Origin: Ignavibacteriota bacterium
GTDB lineage: Bacteria; Bacteroidota; Ignavibacteria; Kapaibacteriales; UBA2268
Length of the DNA: 64,000 nt
Assembly (NCBI GenBank): GCA_019637995.1
Contig: JAHBUQ010000005.1
Span: forward strand, 83,726-147,725
Direction of reading: 5' to 3'
Shown here one piece after another: positions 44,768-54,275 of this stretch (positions within the stretch are counted from its first letter, which is position 1; every line of letters starts with the position of its first letter). The position numbers were made by a program, and so were the translations under genes. Under the pieces are notes generated by a model, which saw only the letters and a program-made list of their open reading frames with translations, ran no database searches and had not been told where the DNA came from.

Positions 44768-45712
44768 TTATTTCAATGCTTCGTATATAACATCTGCATT
44801 ATAAATTATTGTTCCAATAAATGTATCTGTTGGTGGATTCTGACCTAATGCATCTGAATAAAGTGGTTTTTCAGCTATTTTAATTTCCCATTTTTTGCTT
44901 TTAACTGCATTTTGAAGTGCCTGAATACCTTTTTGATTTATAATTGTCTCAATAAATGCAGATTTGACCTGATTGGCAACAACAAAATCTGATAATTGCT
45001 GAATAACTCTTATTCCGGCTTCAGAATCAGTATTCATACCAAGTACTGACATCACCTGAAAATCATAAGCTTTGGCAAAATATTGAAATGCATCGTGCTC
45101 ACTGATTAATACACGTCTGTTTTGTGGAATTTCGCTATATTTGGCTTTTGCGTAATCATAAGCTTCTTTGATATCATTGATATATTTTTCACCATTTGTT
45201 TTGTAAAAATCTGCATTTTCCGGGTCTTTTTCAACTAAAACATCTATAAGCATGTTAAGTGAATAAATCCAGAGCATTGGGCTATTCCACACATGCGGGT
45301 CGTAGTCAAGAATATTCGATTTTTCGGAATTATTTATCAGTGAATCTTTTGGTATTGCTGTGCCAATTGCAAAAGCTTTGTCTTTCCCCTGACTACCTAG
45401 TATTTCTCCCATTTTTGCCTCAAGATTAAGCCCATTATATATAATCAAATCAGAACTGTTTATATTTACAATGTCTCTTGTTGTGGGTATATATGAGTGT
45501 GGGTCAATACCCGGTCCGCATATTGTAGCAACAAGTTCAATCTTGTCACCGGCAATATTATTAAGGGCATCAGTAATCATTCCCGTTGTGGATGTAACCC
45601 TTAGTTTTGAAGATTTATTGATTGGCTTATCCTGCTTATTTTCAGAACAGTTATACATCAATATTGAAAATGTTAAAATAATTATAACAGCAAAAAATTT
45701 ATCACGCAACAT
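44768..45712 (-). CDS. troA: metal ABC transporter substrate-binding lipoprotein (TroA/ZnuA family)
   Basis: The 314-residue protein has a lipoprotein-like leader ending ILMYNC (Cys 22), then the cluster 9 binding fold. Metal ligands are visible: His in GIDPHSYIPTTRD, His in YDPHVWNSP, His in LISEHDAFQYFAKAYDF and Asp in LYSDALG. Three His plus Asp fits TroA-type Zn2+/Mn2+ sites, and the His-rich loop of zinc-specific ZnuA is absent. ATG 45712 is chosen because AAGG lies six bases upstream; ORF extension to 45742 would precede it. It is the first gene of the operon, which has a 156-base divergent gap to ychF. Confidence 0.9.
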   Translation of the reverse strand: MLRDKFFAVIIILTFSILMYNCSENKQDKPINKSSKLRVTSTTGMITDALNNIAGDKIELVATICGPGIDPHSYIPTTRDIVNINSSDLIIYNGLNLEAKMGEILGSQGKDKAFAIGTAIPKDSLINNSEKSNILDYDPHVWNSPMLWIYSLNMLIDVLVEKDPENADFYKTNGEKYINDIKEAYDYAKAKYSEIPQNRRVLISEHDAFQYFAKAYDFQVMSVLGMNTDSEAGIRVIQQLSDFVVANQVKSAFIETIINQKGIQALQNAVKSKKWEIKIAEKPLYSDALGQNPPTDTFIGTIIYNADVIYEALK

Positions 45713-45898
45713 AATAACCTTAATATTATATATAAAATTCAATTTTAATTATGTTATAACGAAAAAAACAGATATTACTTGTTAAGAATTAAATGAAATG
45801 AAAAAATATTTATTATAAATTGATTATTTGATTAATATTTCAATCAATGAAACGTTACTATCTTTTTATAAATTAAATATAATATAAAAATAATAAAT

Positions 45899-47008
45899 AT
45901 GGCTTTAAATTGTGGAATTGTGGGTTTGCCAAATGTCGGTAAATCTACTCTTTTTTCAGCATTAACTGCTGCACCTGCCGAAGCGGCAAATTACCCTTTC
46001 TGTACTATTAATCCAAATTTTGGTATCGTGGATGTTCCAGATCCGAGACTATACAAAATTGCAGAATTCATTCCGCCTCAGAAATTAATACCAACTACAG
46101 TGGAATTTGTTGATATAGCGGGACTTGTTCGCGGTGCATCCAAGGGTGAAGGTCTTGGAAATCAGTTCCTTGGAAATATCAGACAGGTTGGTGCAATCGT
46201 ACACGTTGTCAGATGTTTCGATGACGATAATATCGTACATGTTGAAGGTTCGATTGACCCTGCTCGTGATATTGAAACTATCGAAATCGAACTTGCTTTG
46301 GCTGATTTGGAATCTGTCCAAAAACGCATTGACGGACTTGGTAAAATGCTTCGTTCAAATGATAAGAAAACTGTTGAAAAAGCTAAAACAGCTGAACCTG
46401 TGCTACATCTTCTCACTGAAAATCTCGATAAAGGTATTCCTGCCCGAAATTTAAATCTTGAGGAAGAGCAAATCGAATCAATTAAAGATTTGAATTTGAT
46501 TACTTTAAAAAAACAAATCTATTGCTGTAATGTTGATGAAAATTCACTGGATGGCGATAATGAATATGTAAGCAAAGTAAAAGCAATAGCAGAAAAAAAT
46601 GGCTCAGATGTGATTGTAATCTGCGGCAAGCTCGAATCAGAAATTTCAGAACTCGAAACTAAAGAAGAAAAAAGAGATTTCTTAGCAGCTGTTGGACTTG
46701 AGGAATCTGGTTTAGACCAGATGATAAAGGCGGCTTATCACTCGCTTGACCTTCAAACATATTTCACTGCAGGCGAAAAAGAAGTTCGTGCCTGGACTTT
46801 CAAGCGTGGATATACTGCTCCCCAGGCGGCAGGTATTATTCATACTGATTTTGAGCGTGGTTTCATACGTGCCGAAGTTTATCATTGTAATGATTTATTT
46901 GCCTTAGGCTCAGAAGCAAAAATTAAAGATGCCGGAAAGTTAAGAATCGAAGGACGTGATTATATCGTCAAAGACGGTGATGTTATGCACTTCAGATTTA
47001 ATGTATAA
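45899..47008 (+). CDS. ychF: Obg-family ATPase YchF
   Basis: The 369-residue protein has GIVGLPNVGKSTLFSALT (G1), FVDIAGLVRGASKGEGLGN (G3), CCNVDEN in place of the guanine-specifying NKxD motif, which makes YchF prefer ATP, and a C-terminal TGS domain (AWTFKRGYTAPQAAGIIHTD). YchF binds ribosomes and is linked to stress responses. It stands alone, divergent from the metal transporter operon. An inverted repeat ATTGATT (45819-45825) and AATCAAT (45842-45848) lies in the shared upstream region but I cannot tie it to a regulator. Confidence 0.95.
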   Translation: MALNCGIVGLPNVGKSTLFSALTAAPAEAANYPFCTINPNFGIVDVPDPRLYKIAEFIPPQKLIPTTVEFVDIAGLVRGASKGEGLGNQFLGNIRQVGAIVHVVRCFDDDNIVHVEGSIDPARDIETIEIELALADLESVQKRIDGLGKMLRSNDKKTVEKAKTAEPVLHLLTENLDKGIPARNLNLEEEQIESIKDLNLITLKKQIYCCNVDENSLDGDNEYVSKVKAIAEKNGSDVIVICGKLESEISELETKEEKRDFLAAVGLEESGLDQMIKAAYHSLDLQTYFTAGEKEVRAWTFKRGYTAPQAAGIIHTDFERGFIRAEVYHCNDLFALGSEAKIKDAGKLRIEGRDYIVKDGDVMHFRFNV

Positions 47009-47022
47009 GTGTTTTAGAACAA

Positions 47023-47051
47023 GGGACAGCTTTTTTAATTTGAGCTGTCCC
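47023..47051. other. inverted repeat after ychF
   Basis: GGGACAGC (47023-47030) and GCTGTCCC (47044-47051) form a perfect eight-pair stem, but the T run lies in the loop rather than after the stem. It may still act as a terminator or as an mRNA end-stabilising hairpin between ychF and the converging lipoprotein gene. Confidence 0.55.
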
Positions 47052-47100
47052 GATGTAACTATTTTTTAAATGGTATGAGAAGTATAATTTTTGAAGATGC

Positions 47101-47700
47101 TTACTGACATTTTTTGAGAATTTCTCTGGCAATTTTTATAGCCGTTTCAGTATTTTCGCTATGTGTTTTTGGATTACCGTAAATTTGTACAGTAAAAGAT
47201 TCATTTTTTACTAATACTGTAAGAATTGTATTGGAAGATACAAAGAGGCAAACAGCTGCATCACCAAGATTTTCATCTAAATATTTTGCTTCTCTGCCGT
47301 TTTCCTTGTAATACTCATTGTTGTATTTAGTTTTAAAAATTGCCGCATCTTCTTTTTTTATTTGTCCCACAGTAATCGAGCTTTGTTTAGAAGATCCGGG
47401 CGTTTCAAAAATACAGGAAATAAGATCGGGACTTCCTGATTTATGTATAGCACTATTATCCCTTCTGCTAACTTCATCAGGACTAATGGAAATAATCTCT
47501 GCAACTTTTTCAGTACTTATCAGACTGCATATATCATCTATGTAATTACTGTAGCAGTCTTTGGAAGTATCAGCCGACCGGCTGTCTTTGTACTTTGATG
47601 CTTCAGAATTGATTTCTGCATTTCCTTCATTTTGACCACAGCTAAATGCAAAGAGTGCATATGAAATCAGTAGTAAAAGAATGTTCTTTTGTGTTTTCAT
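47101..47700 (-). CDS. predicted lipoprotein of unknown function
   Basis: The 199-residue protein starts MKTQKNILLLLISYALFAFS followed by Cys, a lipoprotein signal. The mature part has a flexible Ser/Asn-rich linker and then a compact domain with two Cys pairs (KDCYSNYIDDICSLI and a later CIFE/CLFV), with CSLISTEKVAEIISISPDEV near the start. That 'Cys-Ser-Leu-Leu-Thr..Glu' type opening is seen in small secreted domains such as DUF3558, but I cannot assign a family firmly. ATG 47700 fits the leader better than an upstream in-frame start. Confidence 0.55.
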   Translation of the reverse strand: MKTQKNILLLLISYALFAFSCGQNEGNAEINSEASKYKDSRSADTSKDCYSNYIDDICSLISTEKVAEIISISPDEVSRRDNSAIHKSGSPDLISCIFETPGSSKQSSITVGQIKKEDAAIFKTKYNNEYYKENGREAKYLDENLGDAAVCLFVSSNTILTVLVKNESFTVQIYGNPKTHSENTETAIKIAREILKKCQ

Positions 47701-47923
47701 AAAGTCTCCAATATTAATTAATTTGTTAATCAAAATTTATTTATTAACATATTCTCAAAATAATAATAAGCAAAAATAACAAAAATACATTAATATCCAA
47801 ATATATATTTAACATATTTTTAAATCTGCAATATTGAAATTAGGTGGAACTTTATAAATCAGGAGTGTCTGTTAGCAAAATTATTAATTTATTTGAGCAA
47901 ATAAGGAATCTCAACAAAAAATA

Positions 47924-47969
47924 TGCCTCTTTAGCCTGAATGAATATTCTTCAATGCTAAAGAGGCATT
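47924..47969 (-). terminator. terminator of the sorted surface protein gene
   Basis: ATGCCTCTTTAGC (47924-47936) pairs perfectly with GCTAAAGAGGCAT (47957-47969), a 13-pair stem. On the minus strand it is followed by ATTTTTTG, 25 bases after the stop of the gene ending at 47994. Confidence 0.85.
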
Positions 47970-47993
47970 ATTTTGAATCTTAACCCCATTTGG

Positions 47994-50168
47994 TTATCTT
48001 GCGACAACAATTTTTCCATTAAATGTTTTCATTCCAATTTGAACTATTATATAGTAAGTTCCGTTTGGAACTTTATTGCCAAATTCATCTGTCAGCTCCC
48101 ATTGTAGATTAAACTCGCCTGAAATAGCAAAGCTTGGAGCGTCAAGAGTTCTGATTTTTGAACCTGTCATATCGTAAATTTCAATTGAATTAATTGTAGC
48201 CGAAATTGGACTATTCAAAGTAATAGTAGCAATTTCTCTGGCAGGATTAGGATATGAATTTATCTCGAAACCATTTGATAAAATTTCAATTTCTTCTAAT
48301 ATATCGGTACCACTACCACCACCGTCGTTGTTTTCCTGATTATTATTGCCACCGAATAGTGAATCTCTCATCCACGGCTCAAGAGCAAGAAATGCTGTGT
48401 AGCGCGAAAGAACACGATTTGCCATGCTAATATCAATGATGTCACTAATTTGGCGATTATTTGGATTTGGAATACTTTCGAGATATTTCAAATGATTACC
48501 TATCCAAATTTGAGGCACTCTCATATTATTTTTAGCATTTGCTTTTGAGATTTTGATTTCTTTGAATTTTGGTTCGCTCCCGAGCATATAAGTCAGACGT
48601 ATATCGAAATCATCTCCGCCGATGTATTTACCAACAAGTGTCAATGTGTTATTGCTATTCTGAACTTCATAGAAATGATATGCAAAACCCTCATTTGTTG
48701 TTATAAAGTAATTCAGATTTTCAGGTAATGTGAAAATATACTTTGTAAAACTTTTGAACATTGTCGGTATAGATTGAGAATTAGACCAGATATTTAAATA
48801 TTCACCCTTTGTAATACGGGCTAAGTTGAAATATAGATATTCATTACCACGATAATTAACATTATTTATACGATTTGTTCTAAGTTTTGATGAATGAGCA
48901 AAATCCATAGAATAAATTTTGGTTTTGAATTTAATTTTTGCAGTAATATGATTGATTAAATCATTAGCTGTCTTTAAGTCTCCAAATGAATCAGACGAAG
49001 AATAAATAACAATTCCTGCCTTATTATCTTCGGTTGAATTGATTTTATTTATAGCTTCGTTGACTAATAAAGGCAGTGAAGGGAAATCAGCTACATCTTT
49101 CTGCATCTCATCAATTTTGGAGAGAAGGTAAGCTTTTCCGTCAGCATTCATATTCACCCAATCCGGACTTATTTGCTTAATCTGCCCGACTTTGCTTGTA
49201 TATAGAATGTTGATTTCGTCTCCGGCGCTGTAAGTTTTGGCAATTTCGCTGATAAAATTATTTACATTATACTCAACTGCATTAGCAGGCATACTTCTAA
49301 CATATTCAAATACATAAATATGTTTTACATTTTCTTTTTCCGGAAGTAGCGAGTTTGTATTCATCGCCATTTGGAAATATTTGTCATTACCGGTATTAAA
49401 TTTAGAAAAGTGAATTCCTTCAACTAAATCACCAGTATAGCTGAAATTTTTATTTGCAATGAACTGGTTAGTCGGAATTTCGCAGTATTCATGATTTCCA
49501 AAAAATTCGCTACTACGGGTGGCAAATTGATATGTTTTCGACAGGTTTAGGTAAGTAATATCTGTATTAGTCTCATCACCAAGGAAAATAACTCCAACAT
49601 TTGCAGGGGATTTAACAAGTGAAAACCAAATATCAGGCACTTCAATTTTGAATTTTCCATCCTCAATTGAATTAGGAATAAGCATACTTATTAGAAATTT
49701 CCTGTAAGTTGTACCAGCAAGAGGAAAAAGTCGAAATTCATAATTGACTGGTGAATTTTTGAAGAACAATGATGGGTCACGTCTGAATCTATGTACGATA
49801 TCTTCATAAATTGTGCTTGCAGTCCAGCGATCAATCAAGTCTGCATAAACGAGTGTATCCTCCACCCAGAGCCATGAGTCATTTACGATAGCACCTTCAG
49901 GAAGCTGGAAATAACTTTCAATTTCTACTGTATCCTTTATGCTATTGAATTGAGTGCCATCAGTTGAAATGTTTATCATGTAGGAAATCTGAGTGTAAGC
50001 TCCCTCCGGTTTGATAATGACAGTCAGACTGTCCATTGTGGCTAGGGATGTTCTCCACATGCCCTGCGGGTCAATAAGTCGTATTGACTTGTTCTGGCTC
50101 TGAAGCCCTGTTGATGCTATTATCACTAAAGATATCAGCACTGCTAAAAAAGTAGTTGCACTCTTCAT
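47994..50168 (-). CDS. secreted VIT/vWA-like protein with type IX C-terminal sorting domain
   Basis: The 724-residue protein has a signal peptide (to about residue 25, TGLQSQ). Residues about 60-190 resemble a vault/inter-alpha-trypsin (VIT) domain: ISYMINISTDGTQFN, YFQLPEGAIVNDSWLWV and RWTASTIYEDIVHRFRRDP. A following region (HIYVFEYVRSMPANAVEYN) recalls a vWA fold with a degenerate metal site. After an Asn/Gly-rich linker the last 80 residues form a type A sorting domain: FEINSYPNPAREIATITL, then IEIYDMTGSKIRTL and final KTFNGKIVVAR. It is thus a predicted client of the SprA machine. ATG 50168 is preceded by AAAGG. Confidence 0.75.
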   Translation of the reverse strand: MKSATTFLAVLISLVIIASTGLQSQNKSIRLIDPQGMWRTSLATMDSLTVIIKPEGAYTQISYMINISTDGTQFNSIKDTVEIESYFQLPEGAIVNDSWLWVEDTLVYADLIDRWTASTIYEDIVHRFRRDPSLFFKNSPVNYEFRLFPLAGTTYRKFLISMLIPNSIEDGKFKIEVPDIWFSLVKSPANVGVIFLGDETNTDITYLNLSKTYQFATRSSEFFGNHEYCEIPTNQFIANKNFSYTGDLVEGIHFSKFNTGNDKYFQMAMNTNSLLPEKENVKHIYVFEYVRSMPANAVEYNVNNFISEIAKTYSAGDEINILYTSKVGQIKQISPDWVNMNADGKAYLLSKIDEMQKDVADFPSLPLLVNEAINKINSTEDNKAGIVIYSSSDSFGDLKTANDLINHITAKIKFKTKIYSMDFAHSSKLRTNRINNVNYRGNEYLYFNLARITKGEYLNIWSNSQSIPTMFKSFTKYIFTLPENLNYFITTNEGFAYHFYEVQNSNNTLTLVGKYIGGDDFDIRLTYMLGSEPKFKEIKISKANAKNNMRVPQIWIGNHLKYLESIPNPNNRQISDIIDISMANRVLSRYTAFLALEPWMRDSLFGGNNNQENNDGGGSGTDILEEIEILSNGFEINSYPNPAREIATITLNSPISATINSIEIYDMTGSKIRTLDAPSFAISGEFNLQWELTDEFGNKVPNGTYYIIVQIGMKTFNGKIVVAR

Positions 50169-50392
50169 TGAGGCACCTTTCAATTAGTTGATATTCAGTT
50201 ACATTTATTCTAAAAAAACTATTTCAACTTTTATGCGAATCAACAAATATATAGACAATTCAACTATCAATTAAGTTACAAAATATTTTATTAATTTTGA
50301 TTTTATTTAAAATAATATTTTTTTACAATAAAATTGTATAAGTTATATCTTAGATTTATTTTACAAGAATTAATAATAAGACTATTCAAATT

Positions 50393-51727
50393 ATGAATAT
50401 CAATAGAAAAGACATACCTTATAATTATTCAGGAATCCTTCTTAACATTCCGGAAATAGAATATTCCACTTTCGGCAATATCAAAATTTACAAATATCAG
50501 GACAACTCTCAACCATTAGTTAACTTTAAAGTTAATTTTAAAAACGGAGCTGCTGCCGATAATATCCCGGGCGTAGCAAATTATACTATGTCAATGCTTC
50601 AAAGTGGTACGAAGAATCTTAGTGCCGGTGAAGTATCCGAAAAATTCGAATCTCTTGGTGCATCTTACTTTTTCAATGCTTACTGGGATGAATCTTCAGC
50701 CGGATTTTCTGCTATGGAGAATTTCTTTGAACCTTGCTTCGATACTATTGTAGAATGTATTTTCAATCCTGCATTTGATGATGCTGAAATATCACGGCAG
50801 AGGGACAGAATATCAGCAGGAATAATGCATAATTCTGCTGACCCGAATTATATTGCTCAGGTTGCTTTTAACAAAGGTATTTATCGTAATCATCCGTATG
50901 GCAATCCAAGAACAGGCGGGCTTTCGGATGTTGCACAAATTACGAAAAAGGATATTGTTGATTTTTATGATTTACTTATTAGCAAATCTGAAATCAGCAT
51001 AATTATTACCGGTAATTTTGATAACGATTACATAGATAAGCTGATTGAATCTAAGTTTCAAGGTGTTATGAATAATTCCGGTCAAATTAATATACCTGAT
51101 TATGTAGCATCAAATTTAGTGAATGTGATAGCCGGCAAAGATGATGCTATGCAGACTAATTTAAGAATTGGTAGGCAAAGCATTGATAGAAAGAATCCAG
51201 ATTATCCGGCATTTCAGGTTGTTAATACAATATTTGGCGGATATTTTTTATCCAGACTTAATCATGTGCTGAGAGAAACAAAAGGGCTGACTTACGGCAT
51301 ACATTCCTATCTTGATATGAGACAACATGGTAATGTCTTTACAATTTCAACAAGCATAAATGCTGAGAAAACGCTGGAATCAATTAAAGATATTTTCGAA
51401 ATATCCATGAATATGTCAATAGAAAAGCTCGAGAAATCTGAAATTGAGCGAAGTATTGAGTTTATGACGGGTTCATTTGCCCGCTCACTTGAGACCCCAA
51501 AACAAATAACCGGAATAATTCAGACTCTTGACAGTTTTGAACTTGATACTGATTTTCTTAGGAAATTTTATCGCGATTTACGTTTACTTACAATTGATGA
51601 AATATTTGAAGTACAGAAAAAGTATTTCTCAGACACAAATTATATGATTGCAGCTACAGGAAATGCTGATTTTCTTAGCACAGCGATAAGTGAATTTGGT
51701 GAATTTGAAATACTCGAAATTAGTTAA
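50393..51727 (+). CDS. M16-family peptidase homologue without the zinc site
   Basis: The 444-residue protein has the two-lobed M16 fold. The N-terminal strand pair FKVNFKNGAAADNIPGVANY aligns with the usual start of M16 proteins, but the HxxEH zinc motif is replaced: Ala-Asn-Tyr-Thr-Met-Ser-Met stands where Ala-His-Phe-Leu-Glu-His-Met is expected, so all three key residues are lost. The second-lobe motif LRETKGLTYGIHSYLD is well kept. No signal peptide is seen. Inactive M16 subunits normally pair with an active partner, which is not in this window. It is the first of three closely spaced plus-strand genes. Confidence 0.85.
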   Translation: MNINRKDIPYNYSGILLNIPEIEYSTFGNIKIYKYQDNSQPLVNFKVNFKNGAAADNIPGVANYTMSMLQSGTKNLSAGEVSEKFESLGASYFFNAYWDESSAGFSAMENFFEPCFDTIVECIFNPAFDDAEISRQRDRISAGIMHNSADPNYIAQVAFNKGIYRNHPYGNPRTGGLSDVAQITKKDIVDFYDLLISKSEISIIITGNFDNDYIDKLIESKFQGVMNNSGQINIPDYVASNLVNVIAGKDDAMQTNLRIGRQSIDRKNPDYPAFQVVNTIFGGYFLSRLNHVLRETKGLTYGIHSYLDMRQHGNVFTISTSINAEKTLESIKDIFEISMNMSIEKLEKSEIERSIEFMTGSFARSLETPKQITGIIQTLDSFELDTDFLRKFYRDLRLLTIDEIFEVQKKYFSDTNYMIAATGNADFLSTAISEFGEFEILEIS

Positions 51728-51760
51728 TTTGTATATTTTGATTGATAATTTTGTAGAAGT

Positions 51761-52909
51761 ATGATGAGAAAGTCAGATTCAAATTTTAATCCGCTAATAA
51801 AACTTTTTGCCATATTTTCAGGCATTTTATTTATGATCGTTTCTTGTGATGACCCTAACAGACCACAGGACAGTGAGCGAGACCTTGATTTGATGATTGG
51901 TCAGATGCTTATGATTGGTTTTCGTGGAGTTGATGTTGATGAAACTTCCCCAATTGTTAATGACATTCGTGCCGGAAGAGTCGGAGGAGTAATCCTCTTC
52001 GATAAAGATGTCGCTCTTGGCTACGCTCAAAGAAATATAGTTTCACCTGAGCAGGTTGAAAAACTTAATTCCAAACTTCAATCTTATTCAGGTACATATA
52101 AATTATTAATCGCCGTTGATCAAGAAGGTGGGAGGGTTGCCAGACTTAAGACTGATTATGGTTTTTTACAGACTGTAACTCAACAGTATCTCGGAACTTT
52201 AAATAATCCCGATACTACAAAATTCTATGCCGACAGGACTGCAGAAACTCTTAATAATGCACGCTTCAATGTGAATTTTGCTCCTGTTGTTGATTTGAAT
52301 GTAAATCCAAATAGCCCTGCTATTGGAGCTTTAGAAAGGAGTTTTTCAAGAGAGCCACATATTGTGATCTCGAATTCTGAAATTTTGATTAAATCGCAAA
52401 AGCAAAAAAAAGTACTTTCCTGTTTGAAGCATTTTCCAGGGCATGGCAGTGCATCAGCTGATTCACATCTGGGATTCACAGATATTACCAATTCTTGGAG
52501 TGAAGAAGAATTAGTTCCTTATCGTGAATTAATCAAGCGTAATGAAATCAATATGATAATGACCGCACACGTATTTAATTCTAAACTCGACAGTGTTTAT
52601 CCGGCAACTTTATCGGGCAGTATAATTAGTGGCATTCTACGAGGGCAGCTTGGTTTTGATGGTGTTGTAGTGTCTGATGATATGAATATGAAGGCAATTT
52701 CTGAGCATTACGGTCTTGAGTATGCTCTCGAAATGTCAATTAAAGCCGGTGTTGATGTAATTGTGTTTGGCAATAATTTGATTTATGACGATGAGATTGC
52801 TTCAAAAGCAGTAAACATTATCAAAGACTTAGTTTATTCGGGAAAGATTTCTAAAGAAAGAATCAAACAATCATACAAAAGAATTGTACTTTTAAAAAGT
52901 AAAATCTAA
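51761..52909 (+). CDS. nagZ: glycoside hydrolase family 3, NagZ-like beta-N-acetylhexosaminidase, lipoprotein
   Basis: The 382-residue protein has a lipoprotein leader (LFMIVSC), then a GH3 catalytic domain with AVDQEGGRVARL, KHFPGHGSASADSHLGF (the conserved His loop of NagZ enzymes) and VVSDDMNMKAI, whose Asp is the nucleophile. It should release N-acetylglucosamine from peptidoglycan fragments outside the inner membrane. It lies 33 bases after the M16-like gene and six bases before murB, so wall recycling and wall synthesis genes are adjacent. Confidence 0.88.
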   Translation: MMRKSDSNFNPLIKLFAIFSGILFMIVSCDDPNRPQDSERDLDLMIGQMLMIGFRGVDVDETSPIVNDIRAGRVGGVILFDKDVALGYAQRNIVSPEQVEKLNSKLQSYSGTYKLLIAVDQEGGRVARLKTDYGFLQTVTQQYLGTLNNPDTTKFYADRTAETLNNARFNVNFAPVVDLNVNPNSPAIGALERSFSREPHIVISNSEILIKSQKQKKVLSCLKHFPGHGSASADSHLGFTDITNSWSEEELVPYRELIKRNEINMIMTAHVFNSKLDSVYPATLSGSIISGILRGQLGFDGVVVSDDMNMKAISEHYGLEYALEMSIKAGVDVIVFGNNLIYDDEIASKAVNIIKDLVYSGKISKERIKQSYKRIVLLKSKI

Positions 52910-52915
52910 TATATT

Positions 52916-53932
52916 ATGCAAATATTTGAAAATTATTCGTTAAAAAAGAAAAATTCATTTGGCTTGAATTCTATTGCTAAACGCTATATTGCAATAGAAA
53001 GCAGAGATGATTTTACAAAGTTGAGAGATTATATTGATATTGATAACTACATTTTACTTGGGGGAGGCTCTAATGTCGTTCTTCCTGAATTTATTGATGG
53101 AACTGTTGTCGAAATTTTGATTGATGAAATTTCATATACTGAGAATAGTGATAGTTCAAGAATTATAAAAGTTGATGCAGGAGTAGTTTGGGATATTTTT
53201 GTTCGTAAGTCAATAGAAATTGGTGCTTATGGCTTTGAAAATCTTGCGGCTATTCCCGGGAAAGTAGGTGCTGCTCCTATTCAAAATATTGGTGCTTATG
53301 GTATCGAGCAGGCAAAATATTTCGAATCCCTTGAAGCTTTTGACCTGAAAACAGGTGTTGTTATTAATATGGTTAATAATGACTGTGAATTTGCTTATAG
53401 AAACTCATTTTTTAAGAAGAATAAGCATGATCTAATCATAACCTCTGTAACCTATAAGTTTGCAGATTGGAAACCGGTTGTAAATTATAAAGATGTTACC
53501 GAAGAGCTAAAAAATTATAATTCAGGCGAGATATCCCCTCATTTGATATATGAATTAATAACTAAAATCCGCAGCAGGAAGCTCCCAAACCCTGAAATTG
53601 AAGGTAATGCAGGCAGTTTCTTTAAGAATCCTGTATTGCCGGTTTCTGAGTATCATTCGCTTATTGCAAGTTACCCTGATTTGACAGGCAATCCTGATGG
53701 AGAAAACATCAAAATATCTGCTGCCAAACTAATCGAGAAAGCCGAGTGGAAGGGTAAAGGTCTTAATGATGATAGTCGGATAATAGTATCACCTCGGCAC
53801 TCTCTTGTTTTAATAAATTTGGGCGGTGGAACTTATAAGGAAATTTTCGATTTGTCTGCTGCAATAATTGAAGATGTTAAAAATAAATTCGGAATTTCAC
53901 TCGAAAGAGAAGTCAATATAATTCCATCATAA
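52916..53932 (+). CDS. murB: UDP-N-acetylenolpyruvoylglucosamine reductase
   Basis: MurB reduces UDP-GlcNAc-enolpyruvate to UDP-MurNAc in the cytoplasm. The 338 residues show FAD-binding LGGGSNVVL, GFENLAAIPGKVGAAPIQNI, YRNSFFKKN and GNAGSFFKNP with the catalytic Ser, as in type I (E. coli-like) MurB, followed by the extra C-terminal domain and the Glu in SLEREVNIIP. It follows the GH3 gene by six bases. Confidence 0.93.
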   Translation: MQIFENYSLKKKNSFGLNSIAKRYIAIESRDDFTKLRDYIDIDNYILLGGGSNVVLPEFIDGTVVEILIDEISYTENSDSSRIIKVDAGVVWDIFVRKSIEIGAYGFENLAAIPGKVGAAPIQNIGAYGIEQAKYFESLEAFDLKTGVVINMVNNDCEFAYRNSFFKKNKHDLIITSVTYKFADWKPVVNYKDVTEELKNYNSGEISPHLIYELITKIRSRKLPNPEIEGNAGSFFKNPVLPVSEYHSLIASYPDLTGNPDGENIKISAAKLIEKAEWKGKGLNDDSRIIVSPRHSLVLINLGGGTYKEIFDLSAAIIEDVKNKFGISLEREVNIIPS

Positions 53933-54275
53933 AATCTTATTTAATCATATTTTCATTTATAAATAATCCAATGTTTAAAATTATCTCTATGATTTTTTAC
54001 ATATATACTCAAAGACACGGATATTTAATAACTTACGAGAAATTGTATTGCAATTTAATTTTCATTATTCATATTAACAAATTAATGATAAATTATACAA
54101 TCAATATAATATACCATTAAAAATATTTCATAAATAAATTCAAAAAAAATGATAAACTTTTGCTGAATCTGTAATTTTGAGAAATTGATATCAAAAAAAA
54201 ATATTTAATAAATTAAAATAGTTTGAAATATTAATTTATTATAAAAAATTATGTTATATTTGTAAGGCGATTCAT
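53933..54275. other. AT-rich intergenic region with promoter for pth
   Basis: This 343-base gap shows no coding signal or RNA gene. TATATTTG at 54255-54262 fits TAnnTTTG; the nearest TTTG upstream (54222-54225) is 29 bases away, longer than ideal. AAGG at 54264-54267 is the ribosome-binding site for the gene at 54276. Confidence 0.45.

Noticed and set aside
45819..45848. Operator for a metal regulator between ychF and the metal transporter
   Set aside because: The seven-base inverted repeat with a 16-base spacer is weak in AT-rich DNA and does not match a known Fur, MntR or Zur site.
47023..47051. Standard intrinsic terminator after ychF
   Set aside because: The stem is perfect but the T run is in the loop, not after it, so I list it only as an inverted repeat.
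53933..54275. Possible tRNA or small RNA in the gap before pth
   Set aside because: No cloverleaf, T-loop GGTTCRA string or stable hairpin was seen; the stretch is almost pure A/T.
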